Source: Apostichopus californicus
Lineage: Eukaryota; Echinodermata; Holothuroidea; Aspidochirotida; Stichopodidae
DNA length: 28,376 nucleotides
Direction: 5' to 3'
Assembly: GCA_020650975.1 (NCBI GenBank)
Contig: JAIPMN010057512.1
Location: 1-28,376, forward strand
Both the position numbers and the translations under genes were made by a program. The notes below the pieces were generated by a model that worked only from the letters and a program-made list of their open reading frames with translations, did not search any database and was not told where the DNA came from. Shown here in pieces: positions 9,201 to 24,200 of the stretch; within the stretch, counting starts at the first letter, position 1; every line of letters starts with the position of its first letter.

Positions 9201-12200
9201 GTTATTATATATTTACGTCTACGGCAACTTGGAGGAGTTAAATCGATTTTTAGTGCGATTAGACGATTCATTCTACCGATGGATTCAGATATCAGTGAGG
9301 AAGATATAAAAGAAATATTGCATCAAATGAAATCTGTGTTGGTTTTACTTGATGGCTTCGATGAGTATCCCGATCAAGAAAGTACAGAAACAGACATTTA
9401 TCACATCATGAAGAAAAATATGTTTCAGGGGTTTAACGTCATTCTAACGACTACACCATCTTGTGTTCCAAACAATTTTGCACCTCACTCAGACCATGTT
9501 CGGCTCACAGGATTTGGTGAAGAAGCACGTAGAAAGTATGTTGAGAAGGCTGTTGTTGAAACATATGGAGAAGCAGTGGATAGAATCATGAGGAAATTGG
9601 AGGAAAATCCCGTTCTTGATGACCTTTGTCAGGTTCCTCTATTCTTCGTTATGTTTGCACACATGACGTACGAAGACAAACATTATTTAACATTCAATTC
9701 TGTAACTAGTTTTTTCCGGTATATGATATCTTGTTTCCACAGTCATATGAAGAATAAAATGAAAGACGAAAATGTGACAAACTTTGAATCATTGGAAAAT
9801 GAACATAAAGTACTAGACAACATTGCTTTTGAAGCTTTGAGTGGAAAGAATCAGAAACTTGTTTGGAATCGTGAGCAGCTTCGCAATCAGCTTGGACATG
9901 AGTTCTACGATCAGTATCTTCGTATCGGTATATTCGTGGAAGAACTTTTAGATAAACATATTCAGGACAAAACAGAAGTTCATTTTTATCACAAAACCGT
10001 TTGTGAGTGGTATGCTGCACATTACGTTGCAGAACAATTATCTGGTGGAAATACTGATTTTATCGACGAGTTTCTGCAAAATTTAGATCCCTTTGACCTG
10101 CAGTACTTGTACAGATTTACGTGTGGACTTAACAAAAATGCCGGGGAGAAAATTATCCAATACCTGCAGCAGAAAAATGAAAGTAAAAAGTTCGCAATTT
10201 TGTGCATGCTAGAACAGGAAGACAAAACTGACAGATTTATTAAAACAGTTTCTGATTTAGTGTCGTCTGAAGTGACATATATTAGGAGTGTAGATAGTAA
10301 ACTACTGCAGAGATCTACGATACAAATACTTGATGTTGCATCGAAAAATCAGGTAAGTATCGTTTCATCAATAACGTGTTTAATAGATATATAGAATACA
10401 ATCACAAACATATAAATACAGGTATAAAGAACAAACATGACATCATACCATGAATTCAACCATAACATGAAGTGTTTCTCACAAAGACGGATGTAAGCGA
10501 AGACCGTCAGCACTTGCTGAACACCATGTGAAGGGCGATCATATATACACCATCTTGAGATATAACTCTCACAATTGTCACATTTCTTACCGACAGAGAG
10601 TTTCAAATTTCCCCGGCGTCTAAAAAACGTCCGAACACGGGCACAACCAAGTGTACTTGTGCTAAACCCCCAGAATAAAATCAAGAGGGGCTTAACTTTA
10701 CCTCCATGAACTTTTTATCTGATGAAGTGTCAGTTCTGCATATCCCAGTATCTATATAATCTGTGTGGTACCCTGCCTATGAGTTTTTAGTATGTGATTT
10801 GTTTACGGAAATTTACTTCTTAATAATTTTCATTGTTCATCTATAATGCTTTCAGTCTGTTATAAACAGTTTGAATAACTAGTTGGTACTAGTGTAAAGT
10901 TCAACCACGCCCATTCGTGACTTCAGATATTTTATTTCTCTATCTCGCGAATAATATTTTTTTAACTATATTCATTGAACGAGTTCATTTAAATAAGGAA
11001 TCGTAGGTTTGTCAATACGTATATCTGAGGGAGTGCCGTGTTTGAGAAGTGCGCCATCCATTATATGCTATCATAAATTAAATAAACAATTCCAGGAAGC
11101 TTCTTTTCATGTTTACATTCCAATCATAAACACCTGTTTTTAAAGCACACGCAATCCTGCCGTATACAATGATCTACGTACGTACATATTGTGTTACCAT
11201 TGTAACATTGTGTGTTTACGTTTAGTGTGTCAGTCTTTCCCTTGGACATACAACTGGATTTAGGTTTTTTTAGCGAAAATATCGTTTATGGTTTGCCGAT
11301 GTTATTAAAATAATTGAAAGTAGGTGTAATTAAGGTGAACGATGTAGGCCTGGTACCTTACGCATACGAGTGTATTATAAGTCACTTGGAAGGGAGATTA
11401 TCCGCAACGGTAATATTCTATTTGTTTTAACACCGGGAGTTCAAATATAGCTTCGATTCCTGGCTCTCAATCAGACAAAGGCTAGGTAAACTTCATTCAA
11501 ATAAATACATGTTTAAATTAGTAGATTATTTCTGTCAGAATGAAACAGTAGGCCTAACTGAATTTAAAATGTCGTTTGATTTGTTTTAATCCGAGAAGTT
11601 ATTATTCTTACTACTGTCTGACTTGGCCATTATTGATGTTATTGATGATAAATACTGTGACATATCACAGTAAAGTAACGGTGATCTATATTAGATAACT
11701 GTTAGGCTGGAAAGCGTGAATGGGTGCTGCCTGATTGATTCCAGATAACACCAAAAAAGTATCAAGATATGGAAATATGAGAGAAATAATTAAAATAGGC
11801 AAACTAATATCATTCTAGGCATTGTTTGAAATGTATTCAAAATGGTTTCACAATTTGCTGAAATCGTCACTCTTTGCTTAAACATTCTTTTAGTTATTTA
11901 TAGTCGGCTAAATATTCTAATCAAAATGTTTTAATTTGGTCGTTTAAAGTCTATCGAAAAGTTAATCTGATGGGAGGTGATTTCTAAACAGTATCTCTCT
12001 GACTGAGTATTTGTTTTGAAGTACTAGACTAATCTAATAATCTTGTGAATAGTATAATAGTAATTACAAATAATTAGGCCATTAGTCACATCTCTTGCTA
12101 GTGTAGAATAGACATGATATGTACGGAACTGGCAACTCACGGCAGAAAAGTGTCCGGCATCGACTGGATTGGCCGTTGTAATACATTAATGTAGTAATAG

Positions 12201-15200
12201 GCAAAAAGGGGAAATAAATTATTCACTGCAAGAATAACCAGAGGGAGATGGCTAAATTATTTATTTCCGAGCAAACCTTTAAACAATTGTAAAAATATAT
12301 TTGTTATTATCATTGTTACTTTAAATGAATAAAAACATGTCATCACACAACATATTTGATGCTTACAATGTGATATTGTGAATGTTGAAACATTGGTTAC
12401 TAAGTGAATGTAATAGTTAACATCGTTGCTATCAGATACAGTATTCCCGCTAGATTTTAAATGATGAACTGCAGCTATCAGGAAGAGAAGTAGATTGTAG
12501 CGGGCTATTCAAGACCGTCATGGTTTGTCTGTAGTAAAACACACATGCACTGACTGGATCAACTATAATAAATGGAGGAATAATAACATTGGTACAAGGT
12601 CTAAATTATTTAATCTGGAGAGAAATGATCAGATTTTAAACATAACTGCGTTTTATATATGTTCGGTTAAATGACATAATACATTATGATAATATTTTGT
12701 TGAGTCACAATACAGTGCATATCAAGCGTGTAACACCTTGTTAGTCGTGAATGAAATTAAACGGGCGTACACAAACATAAGTATCTCTGTTTTGGTAAAT
12801 TTATCACTATATTGTGAAGTTAACTATGTGTAGATAAGTTATTTAATACAAAAAATGTATATATCTTTTGTTTACTTTAATTTAAAGTCGTTCGTTGAAT
12901 ATTTCGTCATTTGTTTCATACATATATGAAATGTTTGCTTTATGATTACAATATATTTGTATATTGTTAAGGAAACATAAGTTAACTGTGATCTTTCTTT
13001 CCTATTCTCCAGATTCCAATATCTAATCTACACCTAAAATGGTCCTTCAGTGGGTTTGACGGTAAAGATATCAGACTTGAGTCCGGTCTTTGTTTATCGA
13101 GCCTATCATCAGTAGAGAAGATCAACATCAATCGAAAGGGAAAGGGAAACACACTTAGCGAGGAAGAAGTGATTGGATTAATAAACTATGGAATAAAGTC
13201 ACCAAGATTCAAGGAACTGTGGTAAGTGGTATATCACTTTACAAGCCTTTCGTGGGGATGGGTAGGTAAGTCAGAGGGTTAACGATATAGGTATATTTAC
13301 GTGGGGTGGGTGGTCGGTTAAGTCAGGGAGTTAACGATAGAGTTATATTTTCGTGGGGTGGGTGGTTGGATAAGTCAGAGGGTTAACGATAGAATTACAT
13401 ATATTAGGAGACTAGGAGCAGGGTCTCGTGCAGTCATAATCTACAACAGTTGAGTTTATCAAAGTAATATTAAAACAAGGTGCAGTTTGTATTGTTACGC
13501 TACTTTGAAGGATTTGTAAATTGGGAAATACCTTAAACTTTGAATTTGCTACTCAGCATTTTACAATAGTTACTGTGCAGTTAACATCAAGTTGTAACTT
13601 TTTTACCAGGTGTGAGGGTAGGGTGGATCTGTACGGGATGGAGACTTTCATAATTTATATATATATAAGTTGAATAAGGCTTGACCTTAGAAGTTAAAAC
13701 CAAAGTCAAAGTAAAATCATAAACAAATAAAGTAAAACTGAGCAAATTCAAATGAGCTAACAAAAAAGAATGTGCTGTATCCTATAAACATGCCAAAATA
13801 TAGTAAATATCAAAAACACAACAAAGGACATTATTGTGGACGACTTTCTTGTTGATGGAAGAGGGAAAGGGGTGCGTTGTTTTAGTTAAATTCATTTTAG
13901 AGGAGCGTCCATGGTTTCAATGAAGGTTATACAGTATTTGGTCTAGATATCTGTGTTTTGTCAAAGTAAAATAGTCAGGGTCGCGTATGATTCAGTACTT
14001 CACAGCACTGTGTGTTTCTATTTAATATTCCTGGAATGTTGCATAAGGATGGAGTGTTGGTATTATTATAATATTTTGTGAGTTTATGCATTGCGAGTTA
14101 TTTAACCTTTGTGTGTACTATCACGTGTTTGTTGTTTATTAAAAGTCACCAAAAGTGAGCCGATACATCTTCACCTTCAAAACACCTCTCTCGTCACAAC
14201 TGAAAGGGATGAAAATAAATCTACTCATATCCAACTCATTATTGCCGTGATTGCACGAGATATTATTTTATTTTATAACATGTTAAATGTATCTATTAAC
14301 TTCATACTTTTATTTCCCTTACAAGGCTTCACAACTGTAACTTGCCGTCATCAATCATACCAGATATCATTCCAGAAAAATCAAGATCAAGGAATGTTAA
14401 AGGTCCGGTATTATATGAACAATATTAATAATTTAGATCATTTGTTACGTTTTATTTCTCATGTGGTTAAGTAAGGAACGGCAAATGAGAAGTTGAATTT
14501 CCTATACCTACTAATAGGGATCTAAGCTGTGATTAACAGGCTTAAAATTTTACAAAAACGGACACTTGTCAAAACATACAGGTGCTTTAAAACTCGATTG
14601 TCTAAATTCAAGTTCCCAATGGCAACAAACATCAGTTACTGAAATATGGAACATAAATCAATATTGAAATCACATGTCACTTATTTTCTATATAATTATC
14701 TTTTTTTTATTAATTAAGTTGTATTTATATTTTCTTGTACAGTCATATCATCACGTGACACCTGTTATCTTGATTTAAAATCTGGTAAATGGAGCAAGGT
14801 TGGTAATGTTTGTTAATTTGTATTTAATATTTGTATTCTGTGCATTAAATAGTAATATGTAAAGTGGAATTATGGTTGGGTGGGCTAGAAGGCAGGGCCA
14901 ATTATCACAGTAAAGCCATCATCCTATAGGGGTTCTCCATGTATATTGTCTCCTGGTATGAAATATTCCGCAGGCAGAAAATGTGATTCTCACAGGAAGG
15001 ACAAAACTATTCCATATTTCTCATTCCCGAGATCTTGCTCGATACTCTATAGTAGATATGATTGTGTGAAGGTGGTTTATTTCTTGCAAGATTAACCATT
15101 TTCACTTCTATACATATATCACATAATTATAGATATATGCAACGACCTCATGCCACATGTGCTTCAAACTGTTTTTCTGTAATTTCTAGTTACAATTCAA

Positions 15201-18200
15201 TTTGAATGCTCCAGTAGCTGTCATAATACCAGGGACAAAGCCAGATATTTGAAAGAGGGGGAGAGGAAGGGGAGCAAAATTAAAAAGGGACATTTCTCAC
15301 AAAGGGATCATTCTTACACTTAACGGAGCGCCATGATGTACAAAGAACAATGTTTGCCCAAAATGCCTCCCACGTTGCAGGATATAATTTGAGTATTACA
15401 CTACGATTGAGATGGGTCGCTTAGCTTCCTTCAAGCTGCAAAGAGGGATTTAATATTTCCTGCTTTTAGATACATTTTATTTTTTCGGGGTTCTAAAAGG
15501 AGGGAGTGAGCGCTCCCATTGCCCCCTCCCTCCCCCGGGCAACGTCGCTACATTTGTTAATATTAAACACGGTATCAGATTGGTGTGTTCAAAATACAGA
15601 AAATGTACATTATATTTGCAAGCAGTCAACTTTAAGCAGCAAAATGTTCAGTTTTGCTTTAAATATCTGGTATGAAATTAAGCAATATTTTAATCTTTTC
15701 TATTAACACAAAATATCATTTTCTCCTTAACGCCTGAATTTTACATTAATATTATTCCACTAATTAATTACTGTTTATTCTTTCAATAGCCTGATGACAT
15801 CCAGACAATTACAGAGATGTGTTCAGATGGTTTGGTCATCCACAGAAACACCAGTGAGTCTGTACAGAGGTCAGTCATAGAGCTCCTGGTGGAAGCATCC
15901 AATCATGACGTAAGTAAAACATCAAGGGATATATTGAATAAATACACCAATCAATACAAGGTTATTAATCTATAAATTCAAAAGTATAATAGGACCATAC
16001 AGACAAACAATAAATATGAATACAATAATAAACTATTGAGCCTATTGAGTCTAGAATAATAAACAATAAAGAGTTGTTATAATATTTCAGTAATTCGTTA
16101 ACTGAGACATTTACTTTGCAACTAAACACTAGTTTGTGTCAATGATTATTTAAAAGCGTAGCAGACACAACAGCAATATGACACAAAATAATAACAAACA
16201 CGTAATTTGGGATTCAGAACTTGATATTAAATATTTATCTCATGAAATATTGGTAAATAGGCCCATTGCAGTTAATGACAAAACTGATTTATTAAATTAG
16301 ATAATATAAGCATTAATTAGACAAATAAATAACAACTTCACTGTTCATTCACCTTTAATCTGTTGACTGTGGTTATTCATGTAACTATTCGTCCATTTCT
16401 AATATCTATTGTCTTATTTGTTGTCTTAATATATATCCTTCCTGTAAGCCAATTTAGCTTATGTTTCATTAATACTTGAATTCCGCTTCCAGTATCATTC
16501 TGATTTTGATTTATTTTCCATTCTTTGATTAAGATTATTTTATCAACATTCAAGGTCGGTTCTGATCCGGTTTACAATCATGATCTATAAAAATATGAAA
16601 TAATAACAATTGTGAACCCGTTTCTGTGTCAGATATACGATTTACAAACATATCTAATCAAACAGAGGAATCTTAGACTTACTGTTTGCTTCCGTACAGT
16701 TCTACTAGTTTTATCTCGAACTCTGATACAACATAAACAGATAAACACTAGGTGACCAGCCCCTTCAACCATTTACACATTCAACCAAATTTAACATTTA
16801 AATTAAAACACTTTATCGTTGTTAACAAAGCAATTAAAACTTAAATAAATTAAATAAAAAATCCAATATCCTAGAAAATTGCCACCAAAAATGAGAAAGA
16901 TTAATATTGATGCAGTTAACTCTTAGCCCTATACTCACCTTACGCCACCCCCTTTTCCCATTCTATATAATATATCTAATTTCGCACTAAGCATTTCCCA
17001 TTAATAACCCCACCATCTTCCTTCTGCAAAAATATTACTAATGTTGGAGAATGTTTTAAAGTAAAACGAAAGATACATCGTTTTGGTAATCATTTCAAAT
17101 ATGACATCACCGTATCCACACCCCTGTAGTTAATCCTAATCACATGAATATATTAAATATATTAGTGTAAACATATAACTTTTGTGCGATGAATACTTTT
17201 TAAGGGACGAGATAACGTACACAAATATAGACCATGTATGTACGCTGAGACGCCACAACATGCCCCTTCTTAACAGTTAAAACCCTGCTCTTTCCGCCAA
17301 CGCACCCATCTGTAACCCCTATTACACCAATCCGTCCATCCCTCCCACACCCCACTAACACTGTTCTAGTTGATTAACTAATACAACTACCTTTGATACA
17401 ATTTAGTTTAGTTTAGTAAATAAACAAATTAGAGAACTACTTTACCTCTCCCCAACCAAACTAAAATAAATTCACCTGGACTCTGTAATAAATCTAACGT
17501 CATTATTTACTCTTTAAATTGACTGGATTAATAAGAATAAAAATGAAAATAAAACAAACTATCAACATATGACTAAAATAGGAAAAGTGTTATTATTAGA
17601 AGCGAATTAAATATTAAGATTAATATTCCTAAAAGAGTAACTTATTATTTTAATATATCAATCATGTAAACAAACAAGATGCTATTAACTCTATTTATTA
17701 TTTTCCTTCCTTCAGATTCCCATACACAGGGTGACTCTAGTCTGGTCCTTTAGTAAGATTGATGAAGATGGGAACATTATCCTCTCATCTGGTCTCTCAC
17801 TACCAATCATAACATCAATAGAGAGGATAAGCATACAGACAGAGAAAGGGAGAGAAATGAATAAACATGAAGTTAATGGAATATTAAATTATGTACAACA
17901 CTCTCAAAGATTCAAGAAACTGCAGTAAGTATAATTAATAAATATGTAAATATATGTCTATAATGCATGAAGCAAAGATAGTATTTTTAAATATACCTAC
18001 AGATAGTAATGATGACTACAGTTATAACTGGAGGATGAGTGTGCAGAATATTTAGTTTATTGAATAGAAAATATCAAAACAATAATTACTATACATATAA
18101 ACATTCTACTGCTTCTTAGAAATTTAAGAAAGAAACACAATAATTAAATTAAAGTTAATGAGATCAAAAATATGAATAAATAGAAGCGATTGGCATTCAA

Positions 18201-21200
18201 TTACTGTTGATATAATTCTAGTCAAAGCATATTAACAATTAAGAACCTACTTCATCTCAAATTCACCAGACAAATCAGAGCAACATTAAAAGACATATTA
18301 ACAAAAAAAATTATCATTGTTATGATGCCCTCTTTATCTTAATCCACTAATATAACATGTACCCATCAACCCCACACACCTCTTTGCGTTATACAACAAC
18401 CCTATTTAGCACACCTTTTTCACTTCACCCTATAACTGATCCCTCATCAAAACCTGTTTTGTCTCACTCACCCCATTAAATAATTCGCACCTCTCCACTA
18501 GAACCAGTTTCCTCCACCCCTACGCACCCCTCTCATGTTACCCTCTTCCCCTTGTGGTAGGTCTTAATCCCTTGTCCGATATATGAACAATTCTTGTAAC
18601 TTCATTGTTTCGCATTCTCTCATTTTTTTACTCATGTATTTGATCCCAACACTGCTTCTCTCTCCCGACCCCACACTCTCCCCTCTCTCCCCTCCCTTAT
18701 CTCTCCCCTGTCACTCTTTTCCATATTCCTTGCACAGACGCACACTACCTACAGTATGTTGTCGTGTATCATATAAACACATTGTTGCATATATATACAC
18801 AGCAGCTTATATTATATCACTGTATACATTTATCATTATGTCTGTTTCTGAGATGTATTCAAGATTATTAACATTCCTTTATTGTCTACACATAGGCCTT
18901 TAATAGTCTTTAACAAAACAATAACACCTACCTATTGAACACACCTAGTCTTTTGAACACCTGTTGGTTGTCATGGATATATTCCATGACCGATTCATTG
19001 TGTGTAGACTCTGTACCAAGCAATAAACATATGCTGGTTCCTAATATTTACATCATATGAATTCATTTGCCTGTTACTACCATTTCTACGTTTTCTTCTC
19101 CTCTCATCTGTAACCTGGTGAGAAACCTTTCAAGTGATCTTCCCATCGAAAAGAAAGTAAAACTTCTCAGATTTAGTCTTAGTAGCGTAGCTATTTGTCA
19201 GCTTTTCTCTACAAATGTATTATCTCCTTCACGTCCTCTACTCACCGCGGTAAAATTCAATTGTTCTTATGCCCCATATTCACGAGTATCACAAAACATA
19301 ATGATCCTTACATAACGATGTACCCAGGAGGTAGGAAGCTTCCAAAGAGTGGGGGCACAACATCAGAGGGGCACTTTCTCATTCCACAACCACCACTCGT
19401 TATGCTATAAACCGATACACACCGGTCATATCACTTAAATATATATGATGTGTTAGTATGCTATCAATACTATTATGGTGCACGTGAATAATTCAAATAA
19501 AATATCGAAATTAACAAAGGCTTAAGATATCCGAAAGACAGTTCTTCATCAAAGGTGCACATTTTATTTGCCAGTAGGGCACATTTGCTATTTTGGAAAA
19601 AGTGTGGGGGGGGGGCAGTGGCAATGCCCCCAGTGCCCCCTGACTCCTACCCCCTGGATGTACCTACATCACATATAATTGGATATATAAATTCATGAAA
19701 TAACGCAAACTTAGAACGCCGTAACTCTTTCAACGTGTATAACACAATGTTCAAACAACTCAATTGCCCTAACCTCTTGTATATCTTCCATAAGTGAAAT
19801 CCAGAAACATAGTGCATATCATAGATATCGCCCTTGCAGCATTGTTACGTACGCAGGATTCTGCGTCCGGGACGCAATGTTTTGGCCAGGGACTCAAAAT
19901 CTTTAAATTGCTTCAAACTTTTTTTTTGAGAAACAAACCCAAGGATACACACTCACAACTAGGTCAACGGAAAACATTACAAAACACTTTTGAATGAACA
20001 TATTTCATTATTTCTTTTCAAAAAACCACAACTTCTTACAAGAACCAAAAGTTCTCCTACTCCCACAGATCATTGAATTTGTTTGAAAATAAATATATCA
20101 TAACAATCAACCGCAAGGTACAGGCTTTTCATGCTAAAAATAGACAATGATGCTTTCCAAAATTCCCGTGATTTGATTGGTTAATAGTCCCATCCATTGT
20201 CTGTGAATATTCTTGCACCTGTAGTGCTCAATGAACACGGAGTACGGGTTGTTAAACAACAATTACTTGCAACAGTTACTTCCCCCTGTGTAGAGATAGT
20301 GAAGTTTACGGTATAGGCTATAATGTGTTTGCACTCCAATATCATAACGTTAGGCCTTGTCACATACAGTACGTATACATTTTGACAACGAAGATGCACT
20401 TGCATTGTTTTTGAGACTATCACGTAATATTTGAATCATTGTTTTGATCAGAAAATGTTAATGAGTGGAGACAATCTATGAATTTTGTGGGAAGGTAACA
20501 TCTCTGATCCTGATCAGGATATTTCAGCTCACAGTGTCTTTCTCTGCATTAACCCTTTTAGGCATAGGGGGTTGGGCACACAATTAGGATTTGGGGCACT
20601 TATTTTGTTAGGGCTGGTTTATAAAGGTTAGGGACAACTTCTCTATTAGAAAGTTGATTTAGATCAATAGAGAACAAAATTTGGAATTGAAACATAAAAA
20701 AAAGATATGCAAATTATATATTTCTAGGTTAAAATCATTATTCCAAGTTTGTTCTTTGTTTACATTCTACAATTACAGCCTAACGTTGGCATAACGTTAG
20801 GCCTAGCCTAGCTTAGCCTAGCCTTTGTTGACTTACAATTTCTGGATCCTCAAAAAGGACCGAATCTTGATAAACTGGTTCGACCAGAACGTCCTGGTCC
20901 TCAGAGTTGCTAATGTAAAATGTGCATTCTCACCATCAGTAGTTTCTGTTGCAACATTTTTTCGCGGTCCAATTAACCAGTATATGTTATTTTGGTGCAA
21001 CATTCGTGTATAAACTACTGTACTTTAGAACATTGAACTGATTTTTTAAAATCTACATTGCGTAAAAAGCTATTCACATAGACCTACTGTAATTTTCGTA
21101 TAGATGATTGCTTGCAAAGAGCCCAGGATAAATGTTGGACCAGATTTTAAGGATTTGCGCATGTGTAGTTCAAAATGAAGCTAGAACAGGCATGTACATG

Positions 21201-24200
21201 CAGTAGTACATTGAACTCGAATTTAGCGAGAGATATGCACACTGTAGGTAGGCCTACTGGGATTTTTGAAGAGTTGGTTGTTGGAATCGATGCAAGGTCA
21301 AAGCAAGGAGCTACTACGGAGTTGGCGAGTAGGGATGTAAAAGGGCGGATGAAGGAGGTGGGGGGCTGGGGGTGAAATAAGTTGAAACGGCAGGGTGGTC
21401 GAAAGGGGGGGGGGCGGGCTCGGCTGCCCCTGAAAAACAGCGAAGCTAAGGCACTGAGCATTTCTGCTCTATATATTGTGTATAAGTTTATTCACAAAGT
21501 ATAGGCTGTGATACTACACTAGTATTAGTAACAGTAGGTCATACGATAAAAGTAATTGGTTTTCGATCAGGACGCAAGCTTTTTTTACGGGACGCAAACT
21601 TTTTTGGGGGCTTGCGTCCCTGGGACGCAAAATTTTTTCACTTATAACATTACTGCCTTGTCTCATCTCGTTGGAACATTTAAGCCCTCTCTTCCCCCTC
21701 CCATTAATCCCACTATCTGCTAATGAAATATATGGTTTCAAGTAGCTTTTAGGATATAATTATATTAATTATAAAGTTTTATCTAAGCAACCCGCTCTGA
21801 AGAACCCTTTCTGTATGCCCTCTATATCATCCCAATCTCATGATATGAACTGACAATTAACAGAACAGAATATGTGAACAGAGCAGATTCCAAACGACCT
21901 ATAATAAGCGTCTCACCTCTGTAGAGCTGATGTAACTCTCATATACAGTGAGCCACTTTAAGCTGCTCATCAGAGCATTAATAAATTATATAAAAGATGT
22001 TTTAACTCTTTCTTTGCATCATAACTATACATATCTACGTTTTGTTTTTGCAAGTTTTGTATTGAAATCCAAAAAATAAATTTTATAATTGTGACCAAAT
22101 TTGACCTTGAAATGCCCAAATAGCCCAAAATATTGGTAAAATGTGATGTTTTAGGGCGCTGTTCACAGGCATCATTGGGCATATGACCCTGAAAATGCAA
22201 TTCATTGGTAGTCCTTATGCTAGTGTACCACCCTCTTAATTGTTATGCACCTGTATGCTAATGCTAAGAAGTTGTTATCATTTGAATTACTCAAATCGGC
22301 TTGTGCAAGCATTTTCATACATATGAACTACGTGAATTTCACAATTTTCGAGGAGTAAATTTGAGTAAATAACACAAAAAAAAACAACTTTTTGACTAGA
22401 GTTTTTAAAATAAGGTCAATACACTCCTGAAAAATGGTTTCTAAAGAAAAATTGAAATTTACCCACAGGCCAAAATTGGACCCCCAATTAGGGCCAGAAG
22501 TGAGATTTCTTAACGTACGACCCGCTTGACTGTTTTTTGGCACTTTTCCCGTACAACTACCACTGGAGAAGGATCCTATGCAAATTTAAACTCAAACATG
22601 CCTTTGCTTGTGAATATAGAGCACACTCAAAGTAGGGCCAGAAAAGGCCCCTATCTCATTTTTTGTCATTTTAATTTTTCTCAAAATTAGCTAAATTCGA
22701 AGACTGGTCACATGTCTTCCACAATATCTGTGATATCAGACATAAAATACTTGACAATTATGTAAAAGATGCCTCCAAACTTGACACAAATTTAGGGCTC
22801 TTAAAATGCAATTTGGATTTGGTTGCTAGGCGTGGCCATATCCTAGCAACCAAAAGTTGTTTTGCCCAATTTCATCCTTTGAGACATGTGGAAAGAGAAC
22901 ATATCAATTTCAGGCGATTCTGAGAGGGTCGACTTGGAATCGACCAAAAATCTGTTGATTTGGCATGGATTGACCCATATGCCTTTATGTAATGTTTGTT
23001 ACTCGCCTGTCCACATTTATTGTACACTAAGTTGTATCAACATATCTGGGCTCTGTGCTTTAATTAGTTCAATGTAGATACTGTAATATGACTCATATGC
23101 ATTTAATCTAGACGATGATACAGTCTACAAGTTATACAAAACACGGTTACATAACAGGGCGGGACATTCTGATTGGTCATTGAAAGGAGAATTGAAATTG
23201 CATTCTGCAAATTGAAAACTCTAGGCATGTTTTAATACTAAGAAAAATTAACCATTATCCATAACCTCAGTACTGTACTTGCTATAAAGGAAAATTGCTA
23301 AAAGAATTCTGCGTAGTTAATATAACTTGACAAACCGAAATTTGTATGAGATAATTATATTTAAAACTGTAGCATTATAGAGGTTTTGCTAAGGAAAAAC
23401 ACAACAATAATTTATTAACATATACATATTTCGTTTACGTTGAGAGATTTATACTTAACTTTTATCAAGGAAATTTAAAAACTTGATTTTTTTCATTTTC
23501 AATTATTAACGTGTATATTTAATAATGTTATAGAAATGTTTTGTTGTTATGTGAACATTTCAAATTTAGTTATTCCTCTCTTACCGGTCTCCTGAAATCA
23601 TACATTTGCCCATCTACCTAACCAGTCAAAACTGTTAGCATTTAGCACAGCGCCCCGCTGACCCACTACCGGGTCATCACCCAATTCCCCTTAGTACACA
23701 TCCGTCTCCTGACGTAGAACCTTGTACAAGAGGTAGAATACTTTTCTTTATATGTTCATGATATGTATGGCAAAAAACAGGCCACGTGATGACGGACGAA
23801 ACTACTCATCCATCATTCAAGGTCCGGTGGAGGTGTAGGGGGTAATCTGTTCACATTATTAGAACAGGTCACAATCCACGAAAAATTAGTTCTGATCGAT
23901 GGTAGCATTGATTTCGATGAAGGGTTCTTTTGTGGAAGTTCCATTGTTAATAACCTCATGATTATATCATTTTATATTCATAATGTTAGTACAGTGAATC
24001 CAAAAATTAAAACTGTCAAGGAACAAAGAGGCTAAGCATAATCTGCAACCTTGTTTAATATATATTATTTGAACAATTATTACTTTTAAAAATATTGTAA
24101 GCTTTGTCTTTGGTCTTGTTCAGATTAAATTCATATAGAAACTTTCCCTTCATATGTACCAAGCAGAACTGACCCGATGAAACTTTATATTGTTTTATGA

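Noticed and set aside
9706-10684. Minus-strand open frames under and after the NACHT exon
   Set aside because: Shadows of the coding exon or random intronic frames; no similarity recognised.
14109-14474. 121-residue open frame overlapping LRR exon 14326-14402
   Set aside because: Uses a different frame from the exon confirmed by its 77-nt paralogue; no recognisable content.
18583-18903. 106-residue open frame with hydrophobic start
   Set aside because: Lies in a C/T-rich intronic tract; Ser/Pro/Leu-rich composition is explained by the tract, and no splice or homology support exists.
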